64,000 nucleotides of DNA from Helopsaltes ochotensis. Taxonomy: Eukaryota > Chordata > Aves > Passeriformes > Locustellidae. A program made the position numbers and the translations under genes. Numbering within the stretch: position 1 is the first letter of the stretch; each line of letters starts with the position of its first letter. The notes below the pieces were generated by a model. It was not told the DNA's origin and made no database searches. It saw only the letters and a list, made by a program, of their open reading frames with translations. Where the stretch lies: NCBI GenBank assembly GCA_013400155.1, contig VXBM01000016.1, positions 1,376,457-1,440,456 on the forward strand. Direction: 5' to 3'. This document shows, one piece after another, positions 48,890 through 61,584 of this stretch.

Positions 48890-49400
48890 CATTGCTTGCC
48901 CCCCCGCAGGGTCAGGAGCACGACCGTGGGGTGAGGGGCCTGTCCCCAGGGCTGCCCTGCGGGCCGGCTGTGACCGCGGGCAGCTTCAAGGCTGCTCTGC
49001 GTCTGCCCCGGGCACTGCCCTGCAGGGCCCCGCTCCCGCTGCCCCTCAGCTCCAGGGGCGTGGGAAGGGTGCAGCGGCTGGGATAGCACAGCAGCGATGG
49101 ATTCGGCAAATCCCCCCTCCTGGCTTTCTTCCTAGCCTCTCCTTGCCCCTGCTCCGTCCTCCCGTGCCGGAGCGGGTGACAGCACTCCGCTGAAGGGTGA
49201 GCGGCCTGGCGTGGCGGCGGCGGCCGGGCAGGCGCAGGACTGCTCGGGCAGAGCAGCTGAAGTGCTGTAATTTCATACTCCAGCTGACGGTGCAGCAACT
49301 CGTTTGTCTGCCTGTCCCCTGGCCTAGGGGTGGCCCTGGCTGCCACAGGCACTCCCGGCGCTGTCGGTGGAGCTGTAGTAGTGTTCGCAGGGTTTGGGAA
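48890..49400. promoter_or_regulatory. Second CpG-island-like GC-rich patch
   Basis: By hand count about 30 CpGs in 48,901-49,380, including a GGCGGCGGCGGCCGGGC-type core at 49,215-49,229. Open frames run through it on both strands (141 codons plus at 48,768-49,193; 146 codons minus at 48,912-49,352), as expected when stop codons are depleted. A plus-strand donor-like GAAGG/GTGAGC lies near 49,195 and an acceptor-like C-run ending in GCAG at 48,909. No recognisable protein. Best read as a candidate promoter or 5' UTR exon of an unannotated gene or lncRNA. Confidence 0.5.
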
Positions 49401-52400
49401 ACATTCCTACTGCAAACGGGGTGGTGTGTATGTAAGCACCTAAGTAAAGCGCGGTTGGCCCTTTCATACTTCTGACTTTTGGGTGGAGAAGACTTTTGGA
49501 CTCCTACAGCCTTCTAAGTAAGGCTCCTTAGGCACCTCCACCTCCACTCTGCTGCTCAGCTTTCCAGAGGGAAGGAGGAACAGAGATAACAATATTGACC
49601 TTCTTAGCAGAACACTTTCCCATTTTTTTATGAGATATGCGACATAAAAACTGATTGTCAGGTTTTGTTCAGCTATAAAAAGTCTTTAACAGTGGGGCAT
49701 GGTATGTTATCAGCCATAAAAAAAGCGTTTATGTTGATCTTTAGCATTTAGGGATTAGAGCTTTGTTCTGCTTAGTTACTTATAATCTTTGGAGTGGTTT
49801 GGCCTGGGTTTGGTTGTGGGGTTTTTTTGCTGCTTTCTGTATGCATATATATTGTGTACATATGGTTGACTTTTGTTCTGCTAGGGCCAAAGATCACTTG
49901 GTTTGGTTTAATGTACAGATGTCAGGTGGCATCAGTTGAGTGACTGGCCTGTGATCAACCATTCACCACATTTCCTATGAACTGTAAGGGAAGTTATAAC
50001 TGCTAACAGACAAGAGGCGGGGTAAAAACCCTACTGAATAAAGGACTATGATCCCCTAGAAAAAAAATCTGCCTTAGCTTCAGCATCCACTCTATGAACA
50101 TTTAATGCTGTCAGACAGAGCTTGTTCATTCATTGCAAATAGCCTTTTCCTTTACCATAACAACACATATTTCCCTCTATGTGGCCTCTGAAGAAGAAAA
50201 ATAATTCCTTTTTTTGTCCACAGGACAGTTGAAAGTTCTGTGCCCAGCCTGGACAGCTCGGTGCAAAGGTGGCAGTGTGGAGGAGTGCCAGAGTTCACAG
50301 AAGATGGCATCTGGGCACAACGGCACCCAGGAGCCTTAGGTAGGTTCCTATTAAACAGCACTTCCAGTGCAATATCTAGCTGAGAATACCAAGAAGTTGC
50401 AGACAGATAAAAAGCCATCACAAATAACATTCATTCAAAGTCATAATCATAGAAGAAGCAGCAAAGCCGAGCCCTAAATAGTTCCCATGGCCTAATATTT
50501 CTTGTTTTGAGAAGCTGTGTCTGGAAATGCCAAAGGGGTATATAAAATGTGGAGAAGCCCTGATGTCAGGCTGGGTGTTGGATGCTGGATACTGAAGCTC
50601 TCTGGCTACAGTCCTGGGAAGTGGCAGTAGTGGTGGGACAGCGTTGTCAACAGCGATGATTGAGTTTAGTGTGTTAACCATTCTTTGTCTTAAGAGATCA
50701 CTGGAACAATTGGAGCTGGGCAGGCTCCCTGTCAGGCTCTTCAGGAATGTGAACCCAGCAGCAGGGTGCTTTTGCTAGGGACTAATCTACCCATTCAGGC
50801 AGAGATCAGCTTGAAGGCAGCAATTTCCTTGGAGGGTAGAAGAGAGGCAGAAACAGAAGAGAGCCAAGCAGGCTCAGGTGTAGCTGGAGGAGTGTCAGCA
50901 GTGTGACCTCAAACAAAATCTGAGGGAGGAGTTTTAGACACAGTGCTTTCAAGAAAAACACATAGTATTGCAAACAAAACCCCTTCTTTCTGGTTTGGCC
51001 TTGGTTTTAAAAGTTCAAGGACAAAGAGCTTTGTGCATTCAGTGTTAATCAAGAGCACTGGTATAAGGAATTACCAACTCCATCAGCATTCTCATCCCGA
51101 TGGAACCAACCTAAAATAACTCTCACCCCAAAATGATTTGGGCTGCATAACTGATATGGACTGAAAATAATAATGGTTTATATATTTCTTAAGAAAAAGT
51201 TCTCATTTTAAAGAGAGTTGAAGGCAGCAAAGAGTTGGATAGGCTATTATTCTCCAATCAATTCAATTTTTAAGTCTTACTTAAAGAATGCTAATTTTAA
51301 ATGAGATATTCTTCTGATCATTTCTACAATTGAAGGGATGTAAATTCACATTCATAATGAATGCTTTTTTTTAAATATTTGATTGCAGTAATCCAAATGA
51401 TCCTATTTAATATCAAGGACAGAGCTGGTATCTATTTTTTGATAACTGCTTTGCATAGCATACTCCATACAGTTAAATTTTTTTGAGAACGGTTTTAAAA
51501 GACACAGCTCTTTGGTAGGACAGTCCTGGCTGGTGGCATGAACAGGCTCCTCCTGCAGAGCACCAGCTATGGTGCTAAAAGTGGCAAATTCCAGGTTCTT
51601 TGTCCTAATAATCTTTTATTGCCTTGTTCTAATCTCTAGCATCACCAGCTTGGACTTCTAAGAAAAAGATGTGATCATTAACAATTGCCTTCTCTTTTTA
51701 GCTTTCATTTTACTCTGTTGTCAGGTCTTAGTTTGGTTGCCAAACTTCCTACCCAGTTGTACCCTCTCCAATCTGAAATCAACTTCCTTCAGCCTTGCAA
51801 GGTTCATTTGATTGGCTTCCCATCCTCAAGGTGATGAATTTAAAACAACACAATCTTTGGAAATGGAATTAAATCTTCAGTTCTCAGGACTGTACACAGA
51901 AAATCCTGGGAAAACAGTTTTGCAGGATTTCGACCAGTGCAAGTCAGTATGAAAAAATTTCTTAGAACAATGTAGGTTTTATATGGTAATTACATGCACT
52001 TAGAGTCAATGAGAAAGTGTAAGAAATGCTATTTGTTTCTGTGTCTAATATAAATAATCGTCCTTATTAACAGAATAGGGAAAAAGACAAAAAGCAGATG
52101 TCATACATATGTTGGCTATAATGAGCTGTTCACAACAGGAATAGTTTTGTGTGTTCTGTGGGGTAATATATAAACGTTTTAGTTGAGCAGAGTTTTAGGT
52201 CACATATAGCTTTCTTAGGCTTTATAAAAGATCAAGAATCAGATTTTCAGAAAAGCAGCGGTTGAGTGTAGTGCAGATGAGGAGCAAAACTGTTCCCATG
52301 ACACCTTCAGGAATCCTGAGCTGAAAGTTACAGCTAGCCAAGGTCACATGGAGTTACAAGGCAATGGTGTACCTGCTAGCCACTACAGTGCTTTATCATG

Positions 52401-55400
52401 AATTATTACTGTTCAGATACTATGTTGCCTGCAGTTTGTAGATACTGAAAGAATTTTAAGAGGGACATAGTCAGAATTTCTCAGTATAACACCAGAAGCC
52501 AAGCATTTAACTTCTAACAGAGATTCATGGCTTCAGACAAAATACCCACTCTCCCTTCATTCCCTCTCTAAATTAGGGCTAAGATTTGTGTCTCATGGGA
52601 ATTTTTTTCTTGTATGCATAAACTGTTTTGAAGGTGGAAAGGTTCAAGTCTCACTTCACGACAGCCTTGCATTTACAGTACAAATGGAGCAGACCCCGTC
52701 TCTCCTCAGAAAGGGACAAACAGCTTGGAACTTGGCAAGTACTCTATCCAGCTAGAACAAATACAGTTTTGCAGTCCATTGATTTCCATTTACAATGCCA
52801 AGTTTTATTTGATTTATTGTTTTTAATATCTATATGCCACAACACCAACTTCCTTTCCCCCCCACACCTTTTTTAAATGAAGTGTGACTGGCAAGTGGTC
52901 CTCATTAGCTGAGAGAGATTTTGGATAAGTTAAGGATCAGCAGACAGACAAAACAGGACCATTTTGGGAAAGCCTTGATGACGCAGCCCAGAATTGTTTT
53001 CTCCTCATGTGAGCGAGTTTAGGATTTCTGAGCATATTGGACTACTGTGCAGCTGCATGGACTACATAGAAGGGCCTCACACATACATAGACAGGGCCAG
53101 AGTTACACACCTGCATCCTAGGTGCTGTTTTTATGACTCTTAACAAAGAGTGGTAGCAACTGCATGACTGTTACTTGCAGAAAATTGTCCTCCTGTGTGA
53201 CCCTCCCTGCACTCTACTATGTGCTGCCCAGCTCAGTGTTGCAAGGCATCAAGCCAGAATCCTCCTGGTGTTGAAAGGCAGGTGCTAAGAGTGGCTTGGG
53301 ATCCTCTCCACAGAGCCTGCTTTGAGGCCCTTACACCAACTGGGCATGCACCCTTCCAGCTTCCCTTCAGCTGCTGTATGGGCTGCTGTCGCTGTGACCG
53401 TGACTAAACAATGCCTGCCACAGCTGAAAGAGCAGAGGAGCCCGAGGCAGGAGGGTAAGGTGGTGGTGTCTCACCCAGAGAAAGCAGGCTACTGCTGCTG
53501 CCACAGGCACTGGGAAAGGTGGGGATGGCTGGGAGGGAGGAGGGAGAATGAAGAGAGAGGGAGTAGCTACTGTCAAGGGGAACCATGCACTGATACCCTC
53601 TAAACTGTTGGAAGAAGGGAAGTTCTGCCTGATAATAGAAAGCATGCACAATACTTAGGGGTTACAAAGAGAATTTGACCTATCAGTGAATTAAATATGG
53701 GGAAACTTGCATTGTCACTGCTCACTCTGACTGGTGCTTATGGGTGAATGGAAGATCGGACTGTCAGGCTGTCAGCTCCTATGAGTCCTAACTTTCCCCT
53801 GAAAGGGAGATGGCCATTTTCCCAACAATGGCCCCAGCTCTTTCAGTTACAGCCAGTCAAGTCCCATGACATCAAATATTAATCTGGCACAGAACTTGGG
53901 CTGTCCGAGTACATTTTATAACCAACAGCATATCAAATCCTTTGGACCTGATGACATTAGCTCCTTTGTTGTCACATCAGTCAGTCACTTCAACCCAGAT
54001 TCTCAGTCAATTCAAAGGAAAGAGAACGGCACTTCAGAGAACTGACTGCTGCAAAAGTACTTTAAAAAAACGAACAGACGGAAGGCAGGGCTGAACCTCG
54101 TCACAAAAGATCCCACCATAAAATCGGGAGAGTGCACAAGAAGCCTTAGATGACCTCGCAGCAAGAGGCTGTGTTGCTGTTTTGCGTACAGTTTCTCTGC
54201 AGGGGCAGGCCTTGGATCATCCCAAGTCTAGTCTTTGGGCTCCCAGTTCCTTAAGAGCCTTGGGCCTGATCTTTTTGCATAACAGCATTTATATTCATTT
54301 TATAACAGAATTTCTGTCTGTATAACAGGCATTTCTAATACTGTGAAAGCAAACAAAGCACAGAAATCAGATTTCCCTGGTGGAACATGGGAAGACAGGG
54401 CCAAGGAACTGGTTGGTCTCTTCCCATTTTCCTTGCCTGACCATGACACCTCTCATGTGGCAGAGATGCTACCTCCAGAGGAACTATGTCAGGCAGCTTC
54501 TGCCTATGCTTTCTCTAGCATCCAGAATTGGCATGATGCTTTGATCCACTTCTAGTTTTGCAAGGAAAAAGCAACTCTTAAGACAGTTAGCAGAGGCCTG
54601 AGCATATAAGCATAGCACAGTAACAAAACCTTTCCAGTGAGCTGGGGGAGGGGCAGGAAATAACAAAAATGAAAAGAATTTTGCTCTTCTCTACACAAGC
54701 CTAAAGACAGTATGAGAAAATTATACCTTGACCCTAAATTATTCAAAAGAAGCAAAGAAATAAAATTTAGGCTCAAGAAGATTCCTTCCTAATAACTTAA
54801 ACCAAAAGCCAAAGCACATTAACATATGAATACTGGAGGGTTCAGAGAAACAGCTGGAAATTGCATGCCTATAGTCTTGGAGGAAAATATAGAACTCCCT
54901 TAATTCAGTAGTATACCTGGCACATACCACAAGAAAGGGAAGGTATTGGTATTGCCTCTGACCTTGTCACATGCAGAATAGATGGCTCAGGGGACAGGTA
55001 AGGAATACATGGCTGTTTTTTAAATGGTCAGAGGGATTCTGCCATGGAGTTTTCTTTCAGAAGGTGTTTCTGAGTGAGCTGAAGTGGGAGAAAGGATCAG
55101 AAGCCCAACATGGTTGTTCTCAATTGCAGAATCACCTGTTAAATGATGGTTAGAGGCAGAAGCTACCCCAGCTATGCACAACACTGTACTTCAGGGTGTT
55201 CTCTCAACTGGTAAGAATGTTTGGTATTTCCAAAGTTGAGTACAAGTACCTGAGCCTGAGCTGTTTATATTTAAGAACAAAAAGTTAGCAAATAAAGAAG
55301 AAGGAGACCTCAACATGTTGCTTAAGAATGTCTGAGAACTCAAAGCATCATGTGAAAAGTTACTTCTATGGCAATAGAGTACAAAATCCAAATGAATTGC

Positions 55401-58400
55401 TAAGGCTTAAAAGTAATTACTGTCTGGAAGGATTGATAATCTTGTGTCTGTTCAAGCGTTTGAACATGCATGAGGACACACACACATCCACAGCCCATCT
55501 TAGTTGCTCATTCCCTTTGGGGCAGCTTCAGCGGCAAGGACAAAGCCAAAACAAGCCCAGGGATGAGAAGACCCTCTCAGTCCTTGGTCTTTCCATTACA
55601 GGAGTTTGCAGCATAGTAGTCAATGCAGCAGTTATTCTGCAAATGGAGAGCTCTGGTCTAGTGCTGTCAGTCTCACGCCCACTGTTCGTGAACACCTACA
55701 TTCCGTTTAAAAATAGAATTGTAAGACCTGTGAATACAAACGGGTAGAAATTTTACTATTTTAAGGGAACTTCTGGAGAAACTGTGTCATATATGTACCT
55801 CTTTCTAAAATGCCAACAGCACCCAGTATTATTTGTTCTGCTTCCTGTGTCCAGCCAGTAGATGGACGGAACTCACCTCCTGCACGGAACTACCCCTTCT
55901 CCCAACTGCCTGCCTCCTGTCATGCTCCATTTCACTACTGCTTAGGCAAAAGCATTTGCCAAAGTTGGGAAAGGACTGGAAATCACATGGATTTGCAGTT
56001 GGCGGTCTTAATGGTTGCCTGAGGGATCAAAGCCTGTGGCTTGGGGATGAGCAGCAGGAAGGGCAGGAGGTGGGCTCACTGCCTCCAAGGGATGCTCCAG
56101 CAAGGGAGAAGCAGCCAGAGGGAGAACACTGAGGGCCAGTGCCACCCAGCACAGAGCACAGCTTTTTCAAGCTCTAGTAGCTTCAGACAAGTGAGATGCA
56201 GAATGTCAAATGTTGTGAGGAGTTGTGGAGGTGCGAGGGGAGCAGAGGGAAGGTGGGATGATGGAGGATGGCAGTGGAGGCACTAGGCTGGCTCTGTGGT
56301 GTCCCATTCAGAGGTTCAGGTGCTCCCTTGACCAACTCTTTACTCAGTGTATGTTGGCCAGTTTCTGTTGGTGTTTGCACCAGTTCTCAGTTTTCTGAAG
56401 AAGTGAGATGACTTCCACTTATGCATTCCTGTTATTTAAGATGGAAAGCAGGGTGTTTGAACAGGAATGAAGGCATCAATACCTGATAGCCCGTTTGCCA
56501 GGTAAGCCAAGAGCAGGAATGGGATGTTCTCCCAGTCTCAAGGCACTAAATGTTTCTGCATTGGCTTTCACCAGCTCTGAGCTGTTGTCAGAAAAATCAT
56601 TAGCTGCTTACATCCAGACACTTATGCCAAATCTTGCCTCCAGTGAGGCCCATCATAAAACTCAAATTGATTTCAATGGCAACAGAAATTAGTCACCTAG
56701 GTAGTGGTCAAGAGGGAAGAGTTGGATGGCAGTTTGCTATCACCTAACCATGCAATTCTGTGTTAAATTCACCCAGGGTCGTGACATATTGAAAACTGGT
56801 GTGTGAGTGTGCATACAGCACCAGGGCATGGCAGTACATTAGGAGACCTAGTGTTGCTAGCTACTGAAAGTGATTTCCAAACTTTCCTGCAAGTACAGAT
56901 GACTATTTTAGGAACTGAGAGACATGGACATCCTGGCTCCCAGCTGTGCATGACTGACAGAGTCTTGTCTATCTCATATTGCTTAGTGCTGAAAATTTGT
57001 TCATTTAATTACTTAGCCAGACAGAAATATTAAATGGTGTTTCAGAATTCCTTATTATGGTATATGCTTTCCAGTAACAGCCTCACTTGCTCTCCGATAG
57101 CAGTGGGGGACAAACCCTCCCCATGGGTTTTTACTGCCTGTAAGAGTAAACACCTCTCAGAAAGAGTTTTTTTTCTTTAGTTATTTTCTGTTTCCGGCTG
57201 CATTTACATTGGTCTCAAGAAAATGTGCAAATCGCTGTGGATGCTCTTCAGTGTCCATCTAGATTTTCCCCTTATTTTAAGGAAATGCTCATGGACCATA
57301 TTTTTTTATTTCCTCTTTGCTTTTCATTTCTATATAATTTTCCATTGTGACTTTTAAAATGCACTATGTTCAGATTCCATTCTGCACACATATGAAATAA
57401 GTTACATTTTGTTCTATTGTAGACCTAAATTTTACATTCACCATTAATCTTAACTGTTTCCTCTTAGACTGCATAAAAAAATCTGCAATTCAGAGTCCTG
57501 TCTGCTGTCCTGGGTAATTCAAGTCTTAGATTTATTATATTTGCCAACAGTAAATACTGTATCCATTTTTAGAGAATGATCCAATCTGCTTGTATTTCCT
57601 GATCTTTCTTCTCATTCCTTTGTTATGATATGCTTTTTGCCTCTTAATTGTTTCCATATGAAATTGCCTCAGAGTGGCTGTGATGAATAATGTCCATTTC
57701 AAACTCTCAGGGTCTTGATCACAGCAGATAACCATGAGCTTGTTACTCCCTACCTTCAGTAGCACTCCTTAAGCACAAGGAATAAGTTCTGCAGCATTGG
57801 TAAGCAAAAACACCAAACATTGCAGGCAAAAGGCAGCTCAGTTAATGTGATTTCTGCCCTTTTAGCCAATAGTCTTGATCCCATTTTTAAGTTCTGAACA
57901 GACATGAAATTTTATTTTCAGTATGGCTGAAAAGCATTAGGAACCAACAGATTCTCTCCAATGACCTGTGTTTAAAATGTCTCTTTTCTAATAACTTGGG
58001 GGGTCTCTTTTATGTTTTATATACTGAGACTGCCCTATTGAAGTATGAATCTGAGCCCCTTCAATGAGGCAGAAAGCTCTGCTGGTTCTTCTGCATTTCA
58101 TAGCTCAGTACAGGGCTGGATGCACTTAACTGGGAGGTGTGAAGGAGCATCCTGGAAGAGATGGAAGCTAAATATATTCTGCTACAAGATTTCTTCCATT
58201 CCACTCTCCACCCCCAGATCCCAGAGACTACAATGGCTTATGCAGGGTTTTACATATGCAGCTAATGGTGCAGGGAGGAGAATTCCCACGGATAAAGAGC
58301 TTTAGCCCCCTACCAGCACAGCACACAGCCTGAAGTGGTGCTGGGGTGGATTCTGAGGAAAAGCCTCCCATCGTTGCTTCCAAAGAGAGGTCCTACACTA

Positions 58401-58407
58401 TTATTTT
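49401..58407. other. Unique non-coding DNA, nothing recognised
   Basis: AT-rich with a notable homeodomain/POU-motif stretch at about 51,230-51,480 (TTTGCATA at 51,450-51,457). Weak CTCF-like CCAGTAGATGG at 55,855-55,865. A 139-codon plus frame at 55,328-55,747 and others have no recognised domain. No repeat family seen. Confidence 0.45.
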
Positions 58408-58445
58408 TAGGAAAGGATTCCTGGCTAGAAGGACATCCTTTCCTA
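58408..58445. repeat. Bulged 15-bp hairpin
   Basis: Arms TAGGAAAGGAT (58,408-58,418) and ATCCTTTCCTA (58,435-58,445) pair perfectly over 11 bp. The stem continues as TCCT (58,419-58,422) with AGGA (58,430-58,433) after a single C bulge (58,434), leaving a 7-nt loop. Too short for a standard pre-miRNA. Confidence 0.85.
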
Positions 58446-60383
58446 CAGCTTTGATATAGGCCCCTGGACAAGGTGGAGAGGGGATGGGATTTCCTCTAGA
58501 CGCCCTGCACTTACTGTTTCCTCTTACTTAGCTCCAAGGGGCTTCTTGGTCTGGGGAGTTTATTTTGTTTCAAGCCACCCTCTGACAGCCAGCTGTGTGT
58601 GTGCAAGCCTCAGAGAGCTTGCAAGGCTGAAGTGCTGTGGTCCTCCCAAGGCCAGGTGCCTGTCCACACACTTTCCAGTGCTCTCTTCCAAGAGCATTGC
58701 CTTGTGTGTAAGGAGCCAACTCCGTAAAAACACAAAAGAGCAAATAAGAGTTTCCTCTCATTTGTCCCTGCATTTATGCTTATATAATTCCACTAATTTC
58801 ATTTGCATGAGAACAAAACCAGACCTCTAGTGTTTTGGTAGAAAGGATTTTACAGGGCTGTTATCCAAACCAGAAGGCCGAGCTGGAGTCTACTTCTCAT
58901 GCACAAACCACGACAGCAGAAGTCACATGCAAAGTGGTTATTTTATTCTACTCTATGTTTTTATGCACGTTTATGTATGTTGAGTGTAGTGGGATGGGGG
59001 CAGAGAACAACAGCCAAGCAGCCTTCCCTCTTCTGCACATGATTGTCTAGCTCACCGTTTTTATTTCCAGGTACACAAAAGGAAATGAAACCATCAAAAA
59101 AGACACCTGTGAGCTGTAAACTCTGAGGGGAAGAAATTACTGTCGGTTTGTCAGGTTTGTAGGTGAATTACTTATTTATGTAGTTCAATAGATTTAATAT
59201 TAATCACAGATGAAAGACAGAAGTTAAACATGCTTTGCAAACATACACAGTGCCCTCTCATTTACTTGAGAATGGGTCAACTTAAAATTGCTCCTGGACA
59301 GGCACAGATAATCAAGCGGGAGAGCAGAAATGAGGATCAAATGAAAGCAACCCAAATTGCTTTTAAAAGTTTCAAATGAGTATGCTGCTGGAAGTGTTAT
59401 AAAAGATAACACAGAAGAGCCAGCTAAAAATCGTGGCTCAAGCTCAATTTTTTTCCAAGCAATCATAAATCTTAACTTCAGCAGCTTTGTGTTCGTCTAG
59501 GGGCACTGGACAAGCGAAAAAAAGTTGACCTCATCATCATGTGAAGTTTCCTATTCCTGTCCTAAGTTGTCATTGGTAAAAGCCCGCAGCAAAAATTCCA
59601 GTTGTAAACAGTGATGTGCTGCCAATGTTTCAGCAAGGGTAGCCCACATTTTTTCCTCTCTGCAGCTGCAGCGCAGCTTGTGCGTAAGGGGCTCCATGGC
59701 TCCAGAGGAGAGGGATGCAGAGCAGCCCTCCCAGCCCTCCCTTCGTTTGCTTCTCTGGTGAAACACAAATGCCCTTTCTCAGGTGTAACTAAAGAGGGAG
59801 ATGCTGTAATTTGGCAAATGGACTCTGAGAGTCACAAGGTCTTGTTTCTGTGGAACTGCTCATGGAAATAGGAGCAAGAAGCCCTTACCCTCTCTTGCAC
59901 CCCCTCCAACTGCACAGCACAAAGATGCGTCTGCATGTTTTGCACCCTCACAGCTCATTCCCAGAACTTGTGGCACTTGTCCATACCATCCTTCTGGGAG
60001 AGAGGCAGGACGCTTGATTTTTGGGTGGCTGACCAGGGACCATATGAGTGACGTTGCAGCCCTTCCAGCAAGCAGATATTCCTGAAATGTGGGGTGAAAT
60101 TCAGCTCACCCCGAAAGCTGTGGGTTAGACTTCACTGCAGAGCTGAAGGACATGATGCAGCAGAACAATTAGTTCCCTTCCAACACATCTGCCAAAGGCG
60201 GCAGGCACGTGCCTCAGCATGCAGCTCCCACTCTTACTTGCGGGATGGCTCCCTCAAATTTAGTTTTAAAAACATGGGGATTGGTGACTACTTATTAGCT
60301 CTCTCGCTACCTGCCCGACAGTTTACCTTGGTGCAATTAAAAGTGTCTCCAGAATGTATAACAAGATCAATCAAATTTTCAAA
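58446..60383. other. Unique non-coding DNA with one octamer
   Basis: POU octamer ATTTGCAT at 58,801-58,808. No gene or repeat family recognised. Confidence 0.45.
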
Positions 60384-60384
60384 G

Positions 60385-60409
60385 CATCATGTAGTCAATG
60401 TACATGATG
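60385..60409. repeat. 9-bp inverted repeat in AT-rich DNA
   Basis: CATCATGTA (60,385-60,393) and TACATGATG (60,401-60,409) flank GTCAATG. A PBX/HOX-like ATCAATCAA lies just upstream (60,366-60,374). Confidence 0.8.
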
Positions 60410-61538
60410 TGGAAAAATACACTTGAGATCTGGTAGCCTGTGACTGAAACAGACAAAGAAAAAAGCTCTGGGTACAGAAAATCAGAAAAAAAGAGCTTTG
60501 GAGAGAATTTCAGAGATAGTAACCTCCCTTTGAAATGTGTCTCTGCAGTCGGCATCTTGAAAATGTTTGTATTTTTTCCCTGCTTTATATCCTTAAAAAT
60601 ACCCCACTCATTTTTTCTTCCCCTCAGGCCTAGTCAATATTGTCATTAAGCAACTGAAGGACCTCTTCTAAACAATTGGAAAAAATGTGCTTGTAAAACT
60701 GTGCAAATACCTGTTTCCAAAAATAACTAAAATGGCTGTGGTTTCAGGGACACAAGTGATGCATTTTGAAATAGGACTAAATGTTTATTTACATGAGAGA
60801 GCATGCTAGCTCTGGTCTCCTGAGAAAATAATGGGCATTAAACCCTACACAGCATACAGTCCAGTGAATAAAAAGTAGATTAGAGTGATTTAGTGATCTA
60901 CCTTTCCTTTTAAGAAAAACAACTCACTTTGAGGCTTGAGCAAAAGAATAACTATTTTGTTAACAACTTATCTCTTTTGATTTTAAAACCCTTAGGACTT
61001 CTTTTACGTAATGAAAGATAATGAGAGGCACAGCAAGAAGCAGGTTTATTGTGCCCTATAGAAAAGTATCAATCCAAAGGTGGATTGTCAGCTCCTTAAC
61101 TCTGTGTCACTGAGTTGATGTAATGAGACTTTAGTACAGTCCTACCCAGCCAGTGGTGGATTTCCTTTGAGGCAGAGGATGTCCCCAGAGGTAAGAGAGT
61201 TGTCCCATATCCCCACCTGCCTTCATTGCCCAATGAAGGAGATGGCACGAGAGGGAAGAGGCAGAGATGCAGTCTGAGCAGCAGAGGGCTATGATACTTG
61301 CCTGCTTGAGCAGCTTGCACTAATTTGAGCAGCCCAAAGGTCACGACTATTTATGCAGATAAAAGGTCAATGGCAAGCTGGCATGTGGTTGCAGGCTATC
61401 TTGGTACGCACTTCACCCGGGGCACTGGTGCAGGCTTCTGATTCACAGCTTGTCTTTCTGCATGAACTTTCAGGCCAAACTTTGGCTGGGAAAAAAAAAA
61501 TCTCTGCCACGGGAGTTGACACATTTAGGATCCAGATG

Positions 61539-61540
<2 letters not shown>
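60410..61540. other. Unique non-coding DNA, weak CTCF-like motif
   Basis: GCAGCAGAGGGC at 61,278-61,289 is a partial plus-strand CTCF core with mismatches at the edges. An A10 run lies at 61,491-61,500. Nothing else recognised. Confidence 0.4.

Positions 61541-61583
<43 letters not shown>
61541..61583. repeat. T43 homopolymer
   Basis: Forty-three uninterrupted T, by far the longest homopolymer here. On the minus strand it would be a poly(A) tail, with an AATAAA about 41 nt upstream of it (minus-strand sense, in 61,584-61,640). I see no coding similarity or target-site duplication to support a retrocopy. Its exact length is unreliable in most sequencing technologies. Confidence 0.95.

Positions 61584-61584
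<1 letters not shown>

Noticed and set aside
52641..52660. GGTTCAAGTCTCAC resembling a tRNA/Pol III B box
   Set aside because: No A box at the right distance and no cloverleaf can be drawn.
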